Shown: positions 50,386 to 50,546 of the stretch, one piece after another
Layout of the letters: the number at the start of each line of letters is the position of its first letter
Numbering within the stretch: the stretch's first letter is position 1
Assembly: GCA_047620505.1 (NCBI GenBank)
Contig: JBLHKS010000027.1
Coordinates: forward strand, 1 to 50,546
Reading direction: 5' to 3'
From: JBLHKS01 sp047620505
GTDB lineage: Bacteria > Verrucomicrobiota > Verrucomicrobiia > Verrucomicrobiales > DEV007
Length of the DNA: 50,546 nucleotides
The notes under the pieces: model-generated
Database searches by the model: none
Told to the model about the DNA's origin: nothing
The model's input: the letters and a program-made list of their open reading frames with translations, nothing else
Program-made: the position numbers and the translations under genes

Positions 50386-50546
50386 TACATAGTAAGGGTT
50401 ACCGTCCTTTGTCTTTTCGAGAATTTCATAGGCTTTTTCGTTTCCTGACCATTCCGCCGCTTCAATTCCACCCTGATTTCAAGCTCGAAGTGCAATTCAC
50501 AGGTGGAAAGTAAGGTTAACCGGGATAATCCTGAAACCGAGCGATT

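Noticed and set aside
1..50546. The hexamer GTTAGG/CCTAAC seemed frequent
   Set aside because: About 20 copies were noticed on both strands, close to the roughly 25 expected by chance; not enriched.
1..50546. tRNA, rRNA, CRISPR arrays, insertion-sequence ends, prophage genes
   Set aside because: No TPsiC-loop-like segment with a matching acceptor stem, no rRNA core sequence, no regularly spaced repeats and no transposase or integrase frame was seen.

Overview
The window looks like chromosomal DNA of a Verrucomicrobiota bacterium; Planctomycetota is the less likely alternative. This rests on gene content: a DUF1501 gene behind a cytochrome/DUF1549/DUF1553 gene, two 3-keto-disaccharide-hydrolase (DUF1080) proteins, a sulfatase with an F5/8-type-C tail, two Gfo/Idh/MocA oxidoreductases (one with a Tat signal), a PQQ-type propeller, a sialidase and many lipoproteins. 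Base composition is moderately GC-rich by eye. More AT-rich patches lie near 0.9-1.7 kb, 46.9 kb and the right edge. I see no rRNA, tRNA, CRISPR array, transposase or phage structural gene.

Layout. 0-2 kb: a gene tail, a small conserved hypothetical, a collapsed AAA-ATPase remnant, a laminin-B-like lipoprotein and a DksA/TraR zinc-finger protein. 2.2-6 kb: an MsbA-type ABC exporter and acetyl-CoA synthetase. 6-9.3 kb (minus strand): a RelE-type toxin-antitoxin pair, then an overlapping run of class V aminotransferase, NamZ-type muramidase lipoprotein and small membrane protein. 9.3-12.5 kb: a DUF1080 protein, an SGNH hydrolase with a monohaem lipoprotein, a Uma2 protein and a periplasmic rhodanese. 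12.7-17.1 kb: a sugar ABC system (oxidoreductase, double ATPase, binding protein) with no permease; a DUF433/DUF5615 pair lies between binding protein and ATPase. 17.2-22.5 kb: Xaa-Pro aminopeptidase, Uma2, ankyrin protein, sulfatase and a carboxymuconolactone-decarboxylase-like protein. 22.5-26.6 kb: a second DUF433/DUF5615 pair between carB and a decayed copy of the carB 3' end. 26.7-34.8 kb: small membrane protein, lipoprotein, CPBP protease, DUF1501, PSCyt1-DUF1549-DUF1553 and a TPR lipoprotein. 34.9-41.9 kb: a tripartite tricarboxylate transporter whose binding protein is fused to the small membrane subunit, then PQQ propeller, sialidase and Gfo/Idh oxidoreductase. 42-50.5 kb: a third Uma2, a double DUF1080 protein, a lipid/diacylglycerol-kinase-like protein, a GYF+PH protein, an Acetyltransf_6 protein, two secreted unknowns and a Ser/Thr-rich unknown.

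Together the genes suggest a heterotroph that takes apart sulfated or amino-sugar-rich glycans outside the cytoplasm. Sulfatase, sialidase, NamZ and DUF1080 proteins would act outside, the ABC and Tct systems would import products, Gfo/Idh enzymes would oxidise sugars and Acs would feed acetyl-CoA. This is inference from families, not shown by one operon.

The most striking signal is not a gene. The perfect palindrome AGCAGCTGCT, usually as CAGCAGCTGCTG, occurs 31 times, about once per 1.6 kb, where about 0.05 is expected by chance. It lies in both coding and intergenic DNA and is read in three different codon phases. It behaves like a highly iterated palindrome (compare HIP1 of cyanobacteria) or a DNA-uptake-type sequence.
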